A stretch of 64,000 nt of DNA from Moringa oleifera (taxonomy: Eukaryota > Streptophyta > Magnoliopsida > Brassicales > Moringaceae). The notes under the pieces were generated by a model. It worked only from the letters and a program-made list of their open reading frames with translations. It searched no databases and was not told where the DNA came from. The stretch covers positions 9,377,501 through 9,441,500 of the forward strand of contig JAJFZO010000034.1 of the NCBI GenBank assembly GCA_021397835.1. The letters are read 5' to 3'. Positions 29,001 through 40,490 of the stretch are shown piece after piece; position 1 is the first letter of the stretch, and each line of letters opens with the position of its first letter. The translations under genes were made by a program, and so were the position numbers.

Positions 29001-29200
29001 GATGTATTACCAGCTCCTATATTTACGGTTGCTTCTAAATCTACTTTTAGCACCGACGGACGTGTACTTGATACATATAGGAGTTCATTTAGTCCTAAAC
29101 TTATACAAACCCTTATTTGTGCTCAAGATTAGTTACGTGGATCTTCATGTTTCGATGCCATTGAAGAGGACTTAGTAGAGCTTGAAAAACTTAATATGGG
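26037..29200 (+). mobile_element. Decayed hAT DNA transposon
   Basis: The left terminus TAGAGGTGAGCAAAATTCGG at 26037 is the typical plant hAT end. A decayed transposase frame follows at 27170-29195. The matching right terminus (TTTGCTCACCC type) is not found, so the right end is lost or beyond recognition; it may have been cut by the CACTA element that begins at 29432. Confidence 0.7.
27170..29195 (+). pseudogene. hAT transposase (RICESLEEPER/Ac-like), disabled
   Basis: The order of domains is that of plant hAT transposases: an N-terminal region with a BED-type zinc finger (CKK..IAHM near 27400), the DDE/RNase H-like core (DTWTS at about 27740, CIAHILNLIV at 28030, STRWNSTYL at 28215), and the C-terminal dimerisation region near 28940-29120 (FNILNWRKL, FPLLSHMARDVL, STDGRVLD). 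At least a dozen stop codons and one or two frameshifts (near 27355 and 27500) break it. Several stops fall where the family has Trp, Gln or Arg, for instance before KHF at 27290, SS-stop-WTITR near 27640 and D-stop-LRG at 29131. No function remains. Confidence 0.85.
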
Positions 29201-29431
29201 TAATTATTTTGTTTATTTGATTATTTTATACTTTTAATTATTAATCTTTATTGGGTAAGCTTAATACCACTTTTCTTAATAACAAATTTGATTATATGTT
29301 TATAGATTTGTTAAAAATTGCATTGGATGCTACAATTGATTAGTGTGAAAGTTTATTGCTATTTCAAGGTAATTTCTTTTATTACGATAGACAAAATTAG
29401 TCTCTAAATAATGATTGATAACAGATAAAAT
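29201..29431. other. Spacer between hAT and CACTA elements
   Basis: AT-rich; may be the 3' non-coding part of the hAT element. No feature seen. Confidence 0.4.
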
Positions 29432-32400
29432 TACTACAAAATAAAAAAAATTCTATCTTACCAATTGATTAGTGGCAAATTAACATTGAAAATTAGTGAT
29501 CGATTAATTATCAATTGCTAAATTTAATTTTAATTAATGTACATTACCATTTTAGGCATATTAGTGACCCACTAAGGATTGAATTATTGGTCTGCATATC
29601 TGGCTATAAAAAAAATCGATATTAACTTAGCCATGATGCTAGCTACTGCGAGGAGTGGTCATTAGCATGGATAAGTCTAGCGACCGCAAAAAAGCAATCG
29701 CTAGCCAATGATAGCCTAGCAGTAGTCGTTGGGCTTTCATAGCTTTGGTGCTTGCATCTGCCAACATCAGCGATTGTCGCTGGGCAATCGTTAGGGTAGG
29801 CTAGCGTTGGCACTAGCTTTGTGCCACGACCATGGCTAGCGATTGGCCATGCATTCGCATAGCGCGACTTGCTGCAAAGTATAGTAGGCTAACGACCACC
29901 ATTTACGATAGTTGTTCAACATTTAAAAAACTAAGGCAAAAGTCCTAGTTTTCTTTCCCCATGCAGGTCGCTTTCCCTTTACCTTTTTCTCTCTTTCTCG
30001 TCTACGCAAGTCTCCCTCTCGTCTCTTTGCAACTTTTCTTTTCTCCCTTTGTAACTCTTCTTCTCTGTCTCTCTATAACTCTTCTCTCTCTTTTCAAATC
30101 TTCTTCCTCTGGCTAGTCTTAAAGTGACCAAAAAATTTAATTTTTTCTTTTTTGTGAACAATAATATTCTTAGTGAGTCTACTACTCAAACTCTTACAGA
30201 TAAGTATGAAAATGTTGGTTAGATTTGATTTAATGATTTTTTGTTAGATTAGATTATATAGAAATATTTTGGTTATATTAAATTAATAATTTAGATTAGA
30301 TAAAATAATTTAAGTTAGATTAGAATGAAAATTTTTAGTTACATTAGATTTAATAATTTTTTTAAGATTAGATAGAATAATTTAGATTAGATTTGATTGA
30401 AATTTTTTTCTTAGATTAGATTTAATAATTCTTAGTTAGATTACCTAAAATAATTTAGATTAGATTAGATTGAATTTTTTTGGTTAGATTAGATCTAATA
30501 AATTTAAGTTACTTGGTTGGTAATTATTTGTTAATAAATTTTGTTTTTCATATTAGTTAGATGTAATTATTGAATTACATTGTAATTAATTTGTGATAGA
30601 ATAATTTAATTAATTTTTTTAAAAAAGATTAAATTAGTTAGATTTTAATTAAAATTTTAAGTTATTAATTTTATTGGGTAATAAATTTAGTTTTTATTGT
30701 ATTAGTTAGATATAATTATTTAATTACATTGTAATTAATATGTGATAAATAATTTAATTAGATTTTTTTAAAATATTAGATTAGTTAGATGTTAATAAAA
30801 ATTTTAAGTTGTTAATTTAATTTGTTAGTAAATTTAGTTTTTGTTATATTAATTAGATATAATTATTTAATTACATTGTAATTAACTAGTGATGAATAAT
30901 TTAATTAAATTATTTAAAAATAATAAATTAGTTAGATGTTAATTAAAATTTTAAGTTATTAATTTTATTTGTTAATAAGTTTAATTTATGTTAAATTAAT
31001 TATGTAATAGTTTAATTAGATTTAATTTGAAATAAATAGTTTGAATAGATTTTTATGAAAATTGCATTAATTAAGATGTTAATAAAATTTAGTAGTTCTT
31101 AATTTGAAATAAATTATTTAATTATATTTTGTAAGTTCATTAATTTTATTTGTTAATGAGTTTAGTTTGTTGTAGGGTAGTTAAATAACTGTTTAATTAG
31201 ATTGTAATTAATTTGAGAATTAATTTATTTAATTTTTTATAAATATTAAGTTGGATTACCTGTTAATCAAATTTCTTAATTTTGATTTTATTTGTTACTA
31301 AATTTAGTTTATATATTATAGATTTAGTAGATAATATATTAAAGGGTAAATATCATATAAAATCTTGAGGTTTACCCTCTTTCTTCAATCAAACTCTAAC
31401 TTTCAAAATGTATTAAAACAAATCCTGATTTATTGATTTTATCTAAATGAAACCTTGACTCAAAATAATTATGAAAAATTAATGATTTTTTCATTGTAAA
31501 AAAAGGCTAAAGACTTCTCAAATAGATTTTATACTTTATTTTGATTTTATTTCTCAAATTTGAAATTTTTTTAACTAATCAACTATTTTTTTATGATTTT
31601 TTTTTAAAATTTTGATAGTACATTTTTTAAGAAAAATATTTTTAGTAGTTAAAAAATTTTAAATATTTTATTACGTTCGTGAAAAATTATAAGTCAAAAT
31701 TCATTGTCAAATATCTTTAATTTGAATATTTTTAATGTTTGAATTTTTCAATAAAGTTCAATTTTGATAAAATCGAAATGCTAAGATTTGTTTGGATACG
31801 TTTTAAAAGTAAAAGTTTGATTGAAGAGAGAGGATAAAAAACTTAAGGTTTTAGATAATATTTACCTTATATTAAATTTAATTAAGATATGTTCTTTAGA
31901 TGCACCTTTTAAGAATTATTAGTAAATATTTGTTGTTGCTCATGTGTTTACATGTGTATTGAAGTAAACTGTTCGATTATAATTCTTGAGGAGGATGAAG
32001 TGGAAAAGGAAAAAGGAAAAGAAGGAGGAGGATGAGGATGAGGTAGAAGAGGAAGTTGAAAACTTTGAAGATGATGATTAGTTATATTTATAAAAATATT
32101 TATTATTTGAATTATTAAATATTATGTTTTAAATAATCTATTTTATGAATGGATGTTAATTAATTTGATTATTAATTGTATTGTATTTTTATTGTGTATT
32201 TAAAAAGGTTTTAGTTAAATTTTTAAGAGAGACTCTATTGAATTTTTTTTTATAGAACTTTAGTTGTTAAAGTAACATTTATTAAAATGCTTAGGTGATA
32301 GGTCGAAGGAAAGGAGATGACTCTGAAAAGAGAGGTGAGCACTCGAGAGGGAGAAATCTGCATATTCAAGATGAGGAGGAGGAGGATGTAGCTGCACCAT

Positions 32401-33224
32401 CTCAATACGGTGCATCTATACCCACAAATGGGTTTACCAGTTTTGCTTCAAGTTCTTCTGGATTAATATTTTATATTTTAACATAATAACCATTTTTTTT
32501 TTGCAAAAACATTTTGCATGGAATGAGAAAATAGATGGCGTGGTCAAGGTCGCATGGGAGGCTCGAGCTGTAGACCCCGCTATGCTGATTTGATGCGTGC
32601 ATGTTGTCACAAGGCAAGAAATAAACCTCAAGTAGTACACGTTTCTTTTATGAACATAAAAACTTAATTTAATTTCTTATATGCATTTTTTTATAAAAAG
32701 AATATTTGATTTCGTTTATTTAATTTCTATTATGTGGAATAAAAAAAATACTCTATTTAATTTTTATTTTATGTAATGTATTTTTCATAAATTTTATGTA
32801 ATTTTAGATTAATTATATTTTTTAAAAATTAATATTAAACTTAGAGATCGATCCAAATTCAGTCGTTAAATTAATTATTTTAGCGACCGATTCAAATCAG
32901 TCACAAAACTAAATTTTTTGATGATCGATTCAAATTTATTCTCTAAAATTAACTTCTTACCAGTTGAGTAAATCAATTGCTAAATTAACTTCTTAGCCGT
33001 CGATTGAATTAGTCACTAAAATTAATTTCTTGGTGACCATTTAATTAGTCACTAAATTTACCAATAAATTAAAATAGATCATTAAAATTGGTTGTTAAAT
33101 TAGCAACAAACTTCGAAATCGGTCACTAATTTGATGATACTTCAAAATCTATCATTATTTTCTTTGATGACAACCATTTTAGCTACCAAAAAAATTAGTC
33201 GCTAAAAGTGAGTTTTTTGTAGTG
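29432..33224 (+). mobile_element. Non-autonomous CACTA (En/Spm, CMC) transposon, about 3.8 kb
   Basis: The right end reads ..agtgagttttttGTAGTG (33219-33224), that is CACTACAAAAAACTCACT on the other strand. The left end at 29432 reads TACTACAAAATAAAAAA, a CACTA end with the first C changed to T. Subterminal regions carry many short repeats of the gctagcgac or gattgctaaatt and tcactaaatt type on both sides (29450-29900, 32850-33200), as expected of TNPA binding sites. Only scraps of coding sequence remain inside: an acidic run near 31990-32090 and a charged frame at 32300-32480 followed by the scrap VAWEARAVDP at about 32548. The flanking triplets AAT and GTT do not match, so the 3-bp duplication has been lost or the left end is slightly misplaced. 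Confidence 0.7.
31344..31867. mobile_element. GGGTAAA-family MITE with a perfect 9-bp duplication, inside the CACTA element
   Basis: The left end GGGTAAATATCATATAAAAT pairs with the reverse complement of the right end, AGGTAAATATTATCTAAAAC, and the arms align through the element (attgaagagagaggataaa mirrored by ctttcttcaatcaaactc). The flanks are both TATATTAAA (31335-31343 and 31868-31876), an exact 9-bp duplication. The element is 524 bp with no coding frame. Confidence 0.88.
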
Positions 33225-34039
33225 GTTATTTCAGTTTTACCTATCCGTATTTACTATATCATCCTTTTTGTCTCTTTAATTTGTGCATCCACTTAATGTT
33301 TATGGTGCACATTTTGGTGGTTGGTTTTTTTTTATTGCATCGTATTGCAGATCAATCTTTGGGTGATTGAACTTTTGAGTGATTAAAATTTACCTGCTCA
33401 TCATTTCGTATTTTCAAATTTTCCTAGTATGTGCTCTTTTATTGATTATCATTTTCTTAGTTTTTTTTGTATTTAGGGTTTCGTGGTCATGGTGATTCCT
33501 TTTTTGCTTGTTAGAGGTGTTTCGTCCTTGGGCAGATGGTAAGTTATTATGTGGTATTTATGCACCTTTTTCTAGAAAGGCTTTAAGTGTTTTCTCTTTA
33601 AAATAGTGTTTATCGGCAATTGATTAGTTTCGATTTTCTCTCATTTTTAGGCAACGTTTCTTAAGGCTTATTCTTGATAATTCTTACTGTTAGATGGATT
33701 TTCTTTTTTGTTTATTAGGATGGGTTATGCATTAAGTAGTAATGTATAATCTAACTCTACCCCTCATTGTTTATTACCTATTACCTGTAAACAAGGTTGT
33801 AAATAAGCTTGCATTTTAGAGGCTTAGTAATTATTCTTTAGTTTATATTTTTTTCTTAGTTTATTTGAAAGTGATCGATAAAGCATGCTTTACTATTTCT
33901 TCCTTGGTGCAAGTGCAATTAACTCATTTCTCTTTTGTTTGTGATCTTGCCTACAATGGTTGTCATAGGCTTTGAAGGTGTATCTTTGTTTCACTATCAT
34001 TGTCATCATTTTTTCAACCTTTTTTTTAATATTATCGAA
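33225..34039. other. Intergenic sequence without a recognisable gene
   Basis: T-rich on the plus strand, with no conserved frame. It could be part of the LTR or leader of the gypsy element that follows. Confidence 0.4.
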
Positions 34040-34689
34040 AAGTAACGAGTATTTAGGATTGCAATACATAAATTAAGGTCTTTGAGAGATACAATGATCA
34101 GGGGAAAATCCAAGAGGAAAGCATGTTTAAAAGGCATCGCTAGGCGATCAAGGTACCCTCTGATACGTAAGTTAGCTAGATAGTTAGACAGAATTTTGGT
34201 AAAAGATGAATGGCTTAAGAGTGGATTACCTAAGTTATCTTTTTATAGCTTACGAAGAGGATATTGTTATCATTTAGCCTTATTGACTTGCTTTTGACTT
34301 CATCTAGTGAGATGCTAACTTGCCTTTGTTGTGGACAAGATCTTCAAATCTTCTAACACTTTCCTTTTATGTTTGGTGCCAAGAACGTAGGATGCGACTC
34401 TCTGTTACCAAGGCATAAGCTTAGAGGGGTTGACACTTAACCTTTTATTAGGCCGACATTTCCACAACTGTTTATGGGTGGCCGCTTTGAGGGCACATGC
34501 TTGCTCCCTTAAGAAATGCAATCTCCCATTATTGGTTTTTTTGGGCCTTGATTGCATTAGGCCTTCGGTTAGGTCTCATTTGGGCCTAGCCATATCTGAC
34601 CATATTAGAAGCCTCTTACTACTTTAGTTCAAAAAGTTACAAGTGTTTTTGCATTAAAGGAGCACATATAGTGTCCTTGTGGTTATGAA

Positions 34690-35060
34690 TCATAATCGCA
34701 GCCTAAGCGTTTGAGAACGACCATAGGGCTTGGCCACTACTGACGTGCTTACTTGGGCTAAAATGCTTTTAAGTGAACCCATGGTGCTTGACCACTATAG
34801 TTGTGTCCATGTAGGTGTGGCTGCGAACAAGCTATCAGGCACAACCATAGGACTTTAGGCATTGCAATTAAGTCCATGTGTGCATGGCCGCTAACAAGCT
34901 CTTGAGTATGACCATAAGGCTTTAGTCGCTACAGTCATGTCCATGTTGGCATGGTCACGAATAAGTGCATGACCATGGACTTGGTCATTTGTCGGTGTTA
35001 CCATGTAGACATGGTCGTGAATAAGGATGCGTCCATGGGTTTGTTTATTTTCTATTGTGC
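34690..35060. repeat. Degenerate tandem array in gypsy element E1
   Basis: Repeated phrases gaccatagggcttggccacta, gtccatgt.ggcatgg and cgaacaagctat recur with a spacing of about 90-100 bp. Produces chance open frames on both strands. Confidence 0.6.
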
Positions 35061-35529
35061 CACGATTATGATGAACTTCATAGGACTTGGTCATGTCTCT
35101 TCAACTTCACCACTGGCTTCTTGGTTTGCCCTTTTTCTTCATTGATTTCACACAATTAGACTTTTTAGCTTTTTACATGCTGGGTTGACTTTTTTTGATA
35201 TGTTCTAGTAGAACATGCCCAACTAGATGCATTAAATGTAAGTGCGTATCCCCAAGCAAAGCTTTTGGCAAGTACCTTTTTGCTTTATCTTCTGTACAAT
35301 GTACCATATTCTGCTATCATTATTTTGGGACTATTTTGCCATCGTTTAGTGTTTTTGGCCAATCTTGCACCATGTTTAGCTTTCGGCTTGGTGTGGTGCC
35401 TTATAAAAGCTTTCGTTCTTTTTTGAAAAATCACTTTTACCTTTTTTGACTACTATCATATTCTTGGCAAGGATTCTTTTCTCTTCTTTCTTCTTTTGCT
35501 TCACTCTTCTTTAGTTTCCTTTAGGATTA

Positions 35530-37430
35530 TGGCCAATACCTTTACAGCTTCCCATCTTTCTTTGACAATGACTTGTGAACGAGTTAACTCCATCTAGTAC
35601 ATGCGTGAGTTTAGTGAGTTTATCTCGGTATACCTTCCTTTTCCTTAAGATAAAACTTATGACCTTCATAGGCATAACCTTTGCATTTATGAGGATACCT
35701 TAGAGCATAACATTCGCATTTTTTATCTCCCACTATGCGAGAGCTATGCTCTTATTTTTGGATCTTTCCCTCTCAGTTGACTCTAAAAAACTAGTACTTT
35801 GTTGCTAGATACTTAACCGTTGTCAATAGAGTTGGCTTCCACTATTTTTTCTAGATGTTTCCACTAAGGTTTTTTACCTAAAGTCTTCGACTGGGTTGGG
35901 TTGGTACTCTTTCTTCCCTAAGTCAAATCACCATCTCTTTAGTCTTCCTCTTCATGATCTAGACCACTAGAATAAAAAAAATTTCTTTGTTAATTGGGAC
36001 ATTTTACCCAAGTTATGCTTTATGTGAGGCATTGACCCCGTCTTTGGCAAGGTTGGTCTTTATCTTTCTAACCTTCATAGCCAAAAAGTTTACAAGAGTC
36101 TCTGTGATAGTCCTGACCTTGACCTCCATGAAACCTGCGATTGGCCAACCATGGTTAAGTCCATAAGACTACCCTTAGGCTCACTTGCTTTAATCTTTTA
36201 ACTTCTCTAACATTGCTCGTATCGTCTTTTTCATTTTCTGATGATCTGCCAAGTTGGAGTCGTCAATAGTTAACCCCTTTTGTTTGTTTTTCTTTTTTTT
36301 TTCTTAATTTTACTTCATTTTACTGATGTTTTCTTTCTTTTTTAGTATCATCTACTAGCAGTTCAAGGTTCAATACATCTCTTAACCTTTTTATTTCAAT
36401 CCAATTTGTCGAAGAGATGTCTCTTCAACCCATAAATTTGGATCGAGTTAGAGGAAAGGCGAAAAAAAAAGGCGTCGTTTGATGATGTGCTCGAGGCATC
36501 CCACCGTCCTCCCAAGCAAATCGTTATAGCTAAGGCTCCAACGTCCATTGTTGTTTTTTCTTCTACTTCGTCGCCAGCTTTTAGTACTACTCCAGCTGTT
36601 GCACAGCTTTTAGTCTTTCTTTCACTAACGCTTTTTACCTCATCATTCTCTGCACCGGTGATGGCTAAAGTGACTCCCATTATCTTCATGACATCGACAA
36701 GCATCCCTATCTCTTGGATCTCGTTTGCCTCATTGCCAATAACTTAACTCCGTTGGTTAACGTGCATCAGATCACCTATAGCACCATCAACATTAGACTA
36801 GTAACACTTTTCCTTTTCTCTTTTTTTTTTCTTTATCTTCTTTTTTCTTATTTTCCATTTTAACTTCTAAAATCTTTATTTTAGACTACCACTGAAGGCT
36901 CAAAGACCATGTAGTTTACCTTCGCGAACCCAAGACAAGTGAAGCCTTAGCTATTGAATAGTTGTCTTATAAAAAAAACCTTAACATTTTGAGCACCCAA
37001 ATCTCTCGGGGGGAAAGTGGATAGAGATAATATCATCAGTCGTAATGTTGTCGTGATAAAAAAACCACTAGGCTAAGATTAAAGAGATTAAGAGTCTTAG
37101 GGGCCAGCTTGTTAAAGCCGAATAGAAGTTGGTCACTGTCAAAGTGTTATCTTCTTTTAAAACCAACTTTGACTCTAGTGTGGCACCACTCGAACTGATG
37201 CTATTAATATCTACAAAGGATCAAATAAGTGCCCCGAGGAAAAAGAAGCTTTGATCGATGACACTTATAATGTGGTTCTATAGGATATCAAGAAACAGTT
37301 GCCGGTGAAACACCCATAGTGGGATATCTCTTTCATTGATTGGATAGATGAAGGGGTTCTTCAGCTTCTGGGACTGTTTCTGAGACATTGGCTAAAAATA
37401 TTACTGAAGAGGTTATCAATAGCCAAGCTT
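35530..37430 (+). pseudogene. Antisense ORF of gypsy element E1 (Transposase_28-like), disabled
   Basis: Opposite to pol. The segment from about 35605 (REFSEFISVYLPFP) through YDLHRHNLCIYEDTLEHNIR and LCESYALIFGSF resembles the family Pfam calls Transposase_28 (putative gypsy type transposon), whose members are antisense ORFs of Tat-type elements. Later parts (near 37080-37330) look like a charged, coiled-coil tail. Many stops and shifts break it. Confidence 0.5.
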
Positions 37431-37689
37431 AAGGCCTTTTTTTTTTTTCTTTAAGGCTTCATTGTACTCTTTTTTTTTTATTACCTTTAATGGAATGGTT
37501 ATTTTTGTAAATTTTTTGATCCTTAATGAAATGATCCTTTTCTTCCTTTGAATCATTTTATAACTATGAGTTTTCTTCTAAGCTTGGTTTCTTTCACGGT
37601 CTAACCTTTAGAGCTTTGTGAATTTTGCTTTCATGACTACTTTTTTTCTTATCATGATTATCTTTTACTTATCACGATTATCATTTTAC

Positions 37690-38230
37690 TTGCATCATTT
37701 ACCATACTTGTACTTTGTCTTCACGATTTACCTTTTGCCCTTGGTAGTTCACTTTCTCAATCTTTTTAATTTATTTTTTTTACCCTTGGTGGTTTAATTT
37801 TCTAGTCTTTGCGGTTTGTCTTTTAGCTTTTGGCAGTTTGTTTTCCCAGTCTTGTATGGTTTTCCTTTTGGCCTACGGCAGTTTGCTTTCTTGATCTTTA
37901 TGGTTTACCTTTTAGCCTTTACAGTTTGATCCTTCCCGTTTTGCCTTTTTAGCTTTCGCAGTTTGTTTTTTTAGCATTCATGGTTTGATTCTTCGTAATT
38001 TGCCTTTTTAGCTTTCATGGTTTGCTTTTTTAGCATTTGTAGTTTGACTCTTTGTGGCTTGTCCTTTAGGCCTTCATTATTTGGCCCTTCATGATTTGCC
38101 TTTTCGGCTTTCGCGATTTAATCCTTTGCAATTTGGCCCTTTATGGTTTACCTACTCGCTTCTGCAATTTGCTCTTTTGGGCTTTCGTGGTTTGGTCTAT
38201 AGTACATTTGTGCCATGATGATCTTCTTTT
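37690..38230. repeat. Short tandem repeats between antisense ORF and pol of E1
   Basis: A degenerate unit of about 30-45 bp, of the form ttagctttcgcagtttg or ttggcctttatggtttacc, is repeated more than ten times. Confidence 0.7.
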
Positions 38231-38519
38231 TTACTTAGCTGCTTTTTATTGTTATTGCATTTTTCTTAGCGGAATGTTTTCCCCTCTTTTATTAAAGTAA
38301 TGTTACTATAAAAATGAAGATTAAGTTAAAATAAACTTAAAACATCAAGATTCAAGAAATACCTTAGTTTCATTGACTTTTACTAAGATTACAAATCCAT
38401 GTTTTCATTGATAATACATTTCAGATTTTTTTAAACTCCATGTTCTCAGTATTTTCTTGCCCTCTAAAGTGTCTAACTTATAAATGCTTGTGTTTGTCAC
38501 ATTCTTTATTTTCTAAGGA

Positions 38520-39110
38520 CCTTTTTAGTTAGAAAATAGCTTTCTTATGGCTTTTGTCAACTTTGAGACACTAGTCTTCCTCATCACTAGATTCTCTTTT
38601 GAGAACTTCATCTCTTTAACCCTTTTGTTATAGAACCTTGCCACCCGTTAATACATGATGGATTCACCTTAGCTTGCTCCTAGTGCTACTGAAGGAGTCT
38701 AAGTTAGCGCAAAGTTCACTTCCATGGCTTTCCTCATTATAGGATTATACACGATAGGCGAATTCATTCTGATTTTTACTCACACGACGGCCTTCATTCC
38801 AAAAGCGATGAAAAATGGTGTTTTCCCCATTGTTATCGTGCTTGTTTTCTGGTAGGCCCATAGAATATTATGAAGCTCTTTTCCCCAAGCCCCTTTGGTA
38901 TTGTCAAGCCTTATCTTGAGTGCTTGAAGAATTGTTTTATTAGTGACCTCCACTTAATAGTTTGCTTGCAAGTGCCCCCCCAGGTTTGAATCTGATTTTC
39001 ATTTGTAGCTCCCTATAGTTTTCAACAAACTTTGTCGCTAACTTGAAACTAAGTTTCTTTACCAATGATCATTGCTCTTAGAATGCCAAAATAGCATATA
39101 ATAAACCTCC
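38520..39110 (-). pseudogene. Ty3/gypsy integrase, C-terminal part, disabled
   Basis: On the minus strand the fragments VEVTNKTILQALKIRLDNTK, GAWGKELHNILWAYQKTS and GKTPFFIAFGMKAVV are the typical end of the gypsy integrase core, where intact elements read LWAYRTT and TPFSLAFG. Further down, RVARFYNKRVK matches the start of the C-terminal domain. Stops and frameshifts are frequent. Confidence 0.8.
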
Positions 39111-39119
39111 GTGTTATCA

Positions 39120-40490
39120 TAAATAATTATCGCATGCATGACATCGGTAGTCCTATTTCCCACACCCTTATCCTCCTTTCCATTATCATTGTTGTCTTCC
39201 CCTTCCCCTTCCTCACCCTCAGCAACCTTATCACTAACAGTTGAGGTATCGTCACTATCATTGTCTAAGGGCCCACTGCCATTGTCATTGCTCCCACTAA
39301 CATTGTCTTCTTTCCCTTAAAATGCAAATTATTAAGATAAAAATAGTCAAGAATAAAATTATAAATATAAATTAAAAAAATTAAAACGAAAAAAAATTAC
39401 GTTATCAGCATTACTATCAAGATCTGAAGATGATGCATAGTATCCATTAGCCTCAAGCAATCGGGTTAGGAGCGACCGAGCAAAATCCATCAACTTAATA
39501 TGGTGCTCATCAACCACTTTATGCAAATCATTGATCTTTTGATCCATGGCAATCATCAGATGCTCAAGGGATCCAAGACGAGCCTCGTGTTATGCATGAG
39601 TGTCGAATGGTTTATGTTTAATCCTTCCTCTCACTTAGCCTAATAGTGAAGTCCTCTCAAGATTTAATTCTCTTTTGCCTTAACTGACGACATCTCACTT
39701 TATTTCCTTGCCTCTCTTTGCCCTCCGTCACCCCTCTCTCCCGCCAGTCACTCATTCCACTTTATTCCTACCTTTTGTAGCAACAATAACTCTTAGCTGC
39801 AAATAAAATTTAGCAAAATGTTTAGTTTTGTATGACTCAAAAGAAGAAAACACAAATAAAAATTAATAATAAAAAAATAGTATACCTTGTACATTTTTGA
39901 GGTGGTAAGGGAAAACTTGGTTGGCCTCACTAGAGCAGGTGCCACCTATTTGCAACATTATGAATTGAAAGGGGTGTATACAAGGGCAAAATAGTTTGTT
40001 CAATGCTTTGATAATATAGCAACTTTAGTTCATACTTAGTGGGAACAAACTTACTCTGACAACCATCTGTAGTGAATATAAACACTAATTGAATATATTT
40101 ATTCATCAAATTAATTGTCAAATTGAGATATATATATATATATATATATTATAATAATAATAATTATGCAACTCATCTTGTAATTCCATTGGAGTATTTA
40201 ATCAAAACATTAAAAAAGGCAGCTTCGCAAACTTCAACCCGATAAGAATCACATCTTCCCTTCATCTTCTTGCTTGAACTCTTAAAAAAGCAAACTATAC
40301 ATAATCTAGCATGAAAAGTTCTATTCCTCGGGTTTTTTAAGGAAATGCCCAAAGCACGTATTCATGAATGTCTTGCTCATAATTCTACTTTTGTCAAGCT
40401 TGCTCAGAAGATCATCGATAATTGGACTCATATCATTGTCCTAGTGCTTGAGGATTTTCAGATTGTGTGTTTTTTACTAACTTTCAGAAG
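39120..40490 (-). pseudogene. DUF1985-like fragment of a Ulp1/Mutator-associated gene
   Basis: On the minus strand, near 40440-40200, the fragments IIDDLLSKLDKSRIMSKTFM, NTCFGHFLKKPE and EDEGKM-stop-FLSG resemble DUF1985, a domain found with Ulp1-type proteases carried by some plant transposons. There are stops in this part. Further along, 39556-39403 (MIAMDQKINDLHKVVDEHH) ends in a plausible donor, and an acidic open frame from about 39310 to 39120 (SDKVAEGEEGEGEDNNDNGK) follows a plausible acceptor, so two exons of the tail look readable. Confidence 0.45.

Larger units (their letters stand above)
34040..39110 (-). mobile_element. Decayed Ty3/gypsy retrotransposon E1 (Tat/Retand-like build)
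   Basis: The pol strand is minus: integrase remains lie at 38520-39110. Below them, on the opposite strand, is an antisense ORF relic (35530-37430), with tandem arrays on both sides of it. The same order is seen in E2 at 58850-64000, and corresponding parts can be aligned: the phrase around 34600 (catattagaagcctcttact) with the one around 59440, and 38580-38640 (agaacttcatctctttaaccc) with 62927-62960. Clear LTR borders are not found. Only the 3' part of pol survives; E1 stops abruptly against the DUF1985-like sequence. Confidence 0.65.

Noticed and set aside
29979..30161. Lys/Glu-rich 60-codon frame on the minus strand
   Set aside because: A reading of the pyrimidine-rich leader (tctctctttctcg) inside the CACTA element.
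34891..35145. Open frames on both strands
   Set aside because: They are reading frames through the tandem array of gypsy element E1.
36396..36747. Overlapping 102- and 86-codon frames
   Set aside because: They lie inside the decayed antisense ORF of E1; not separate genes.
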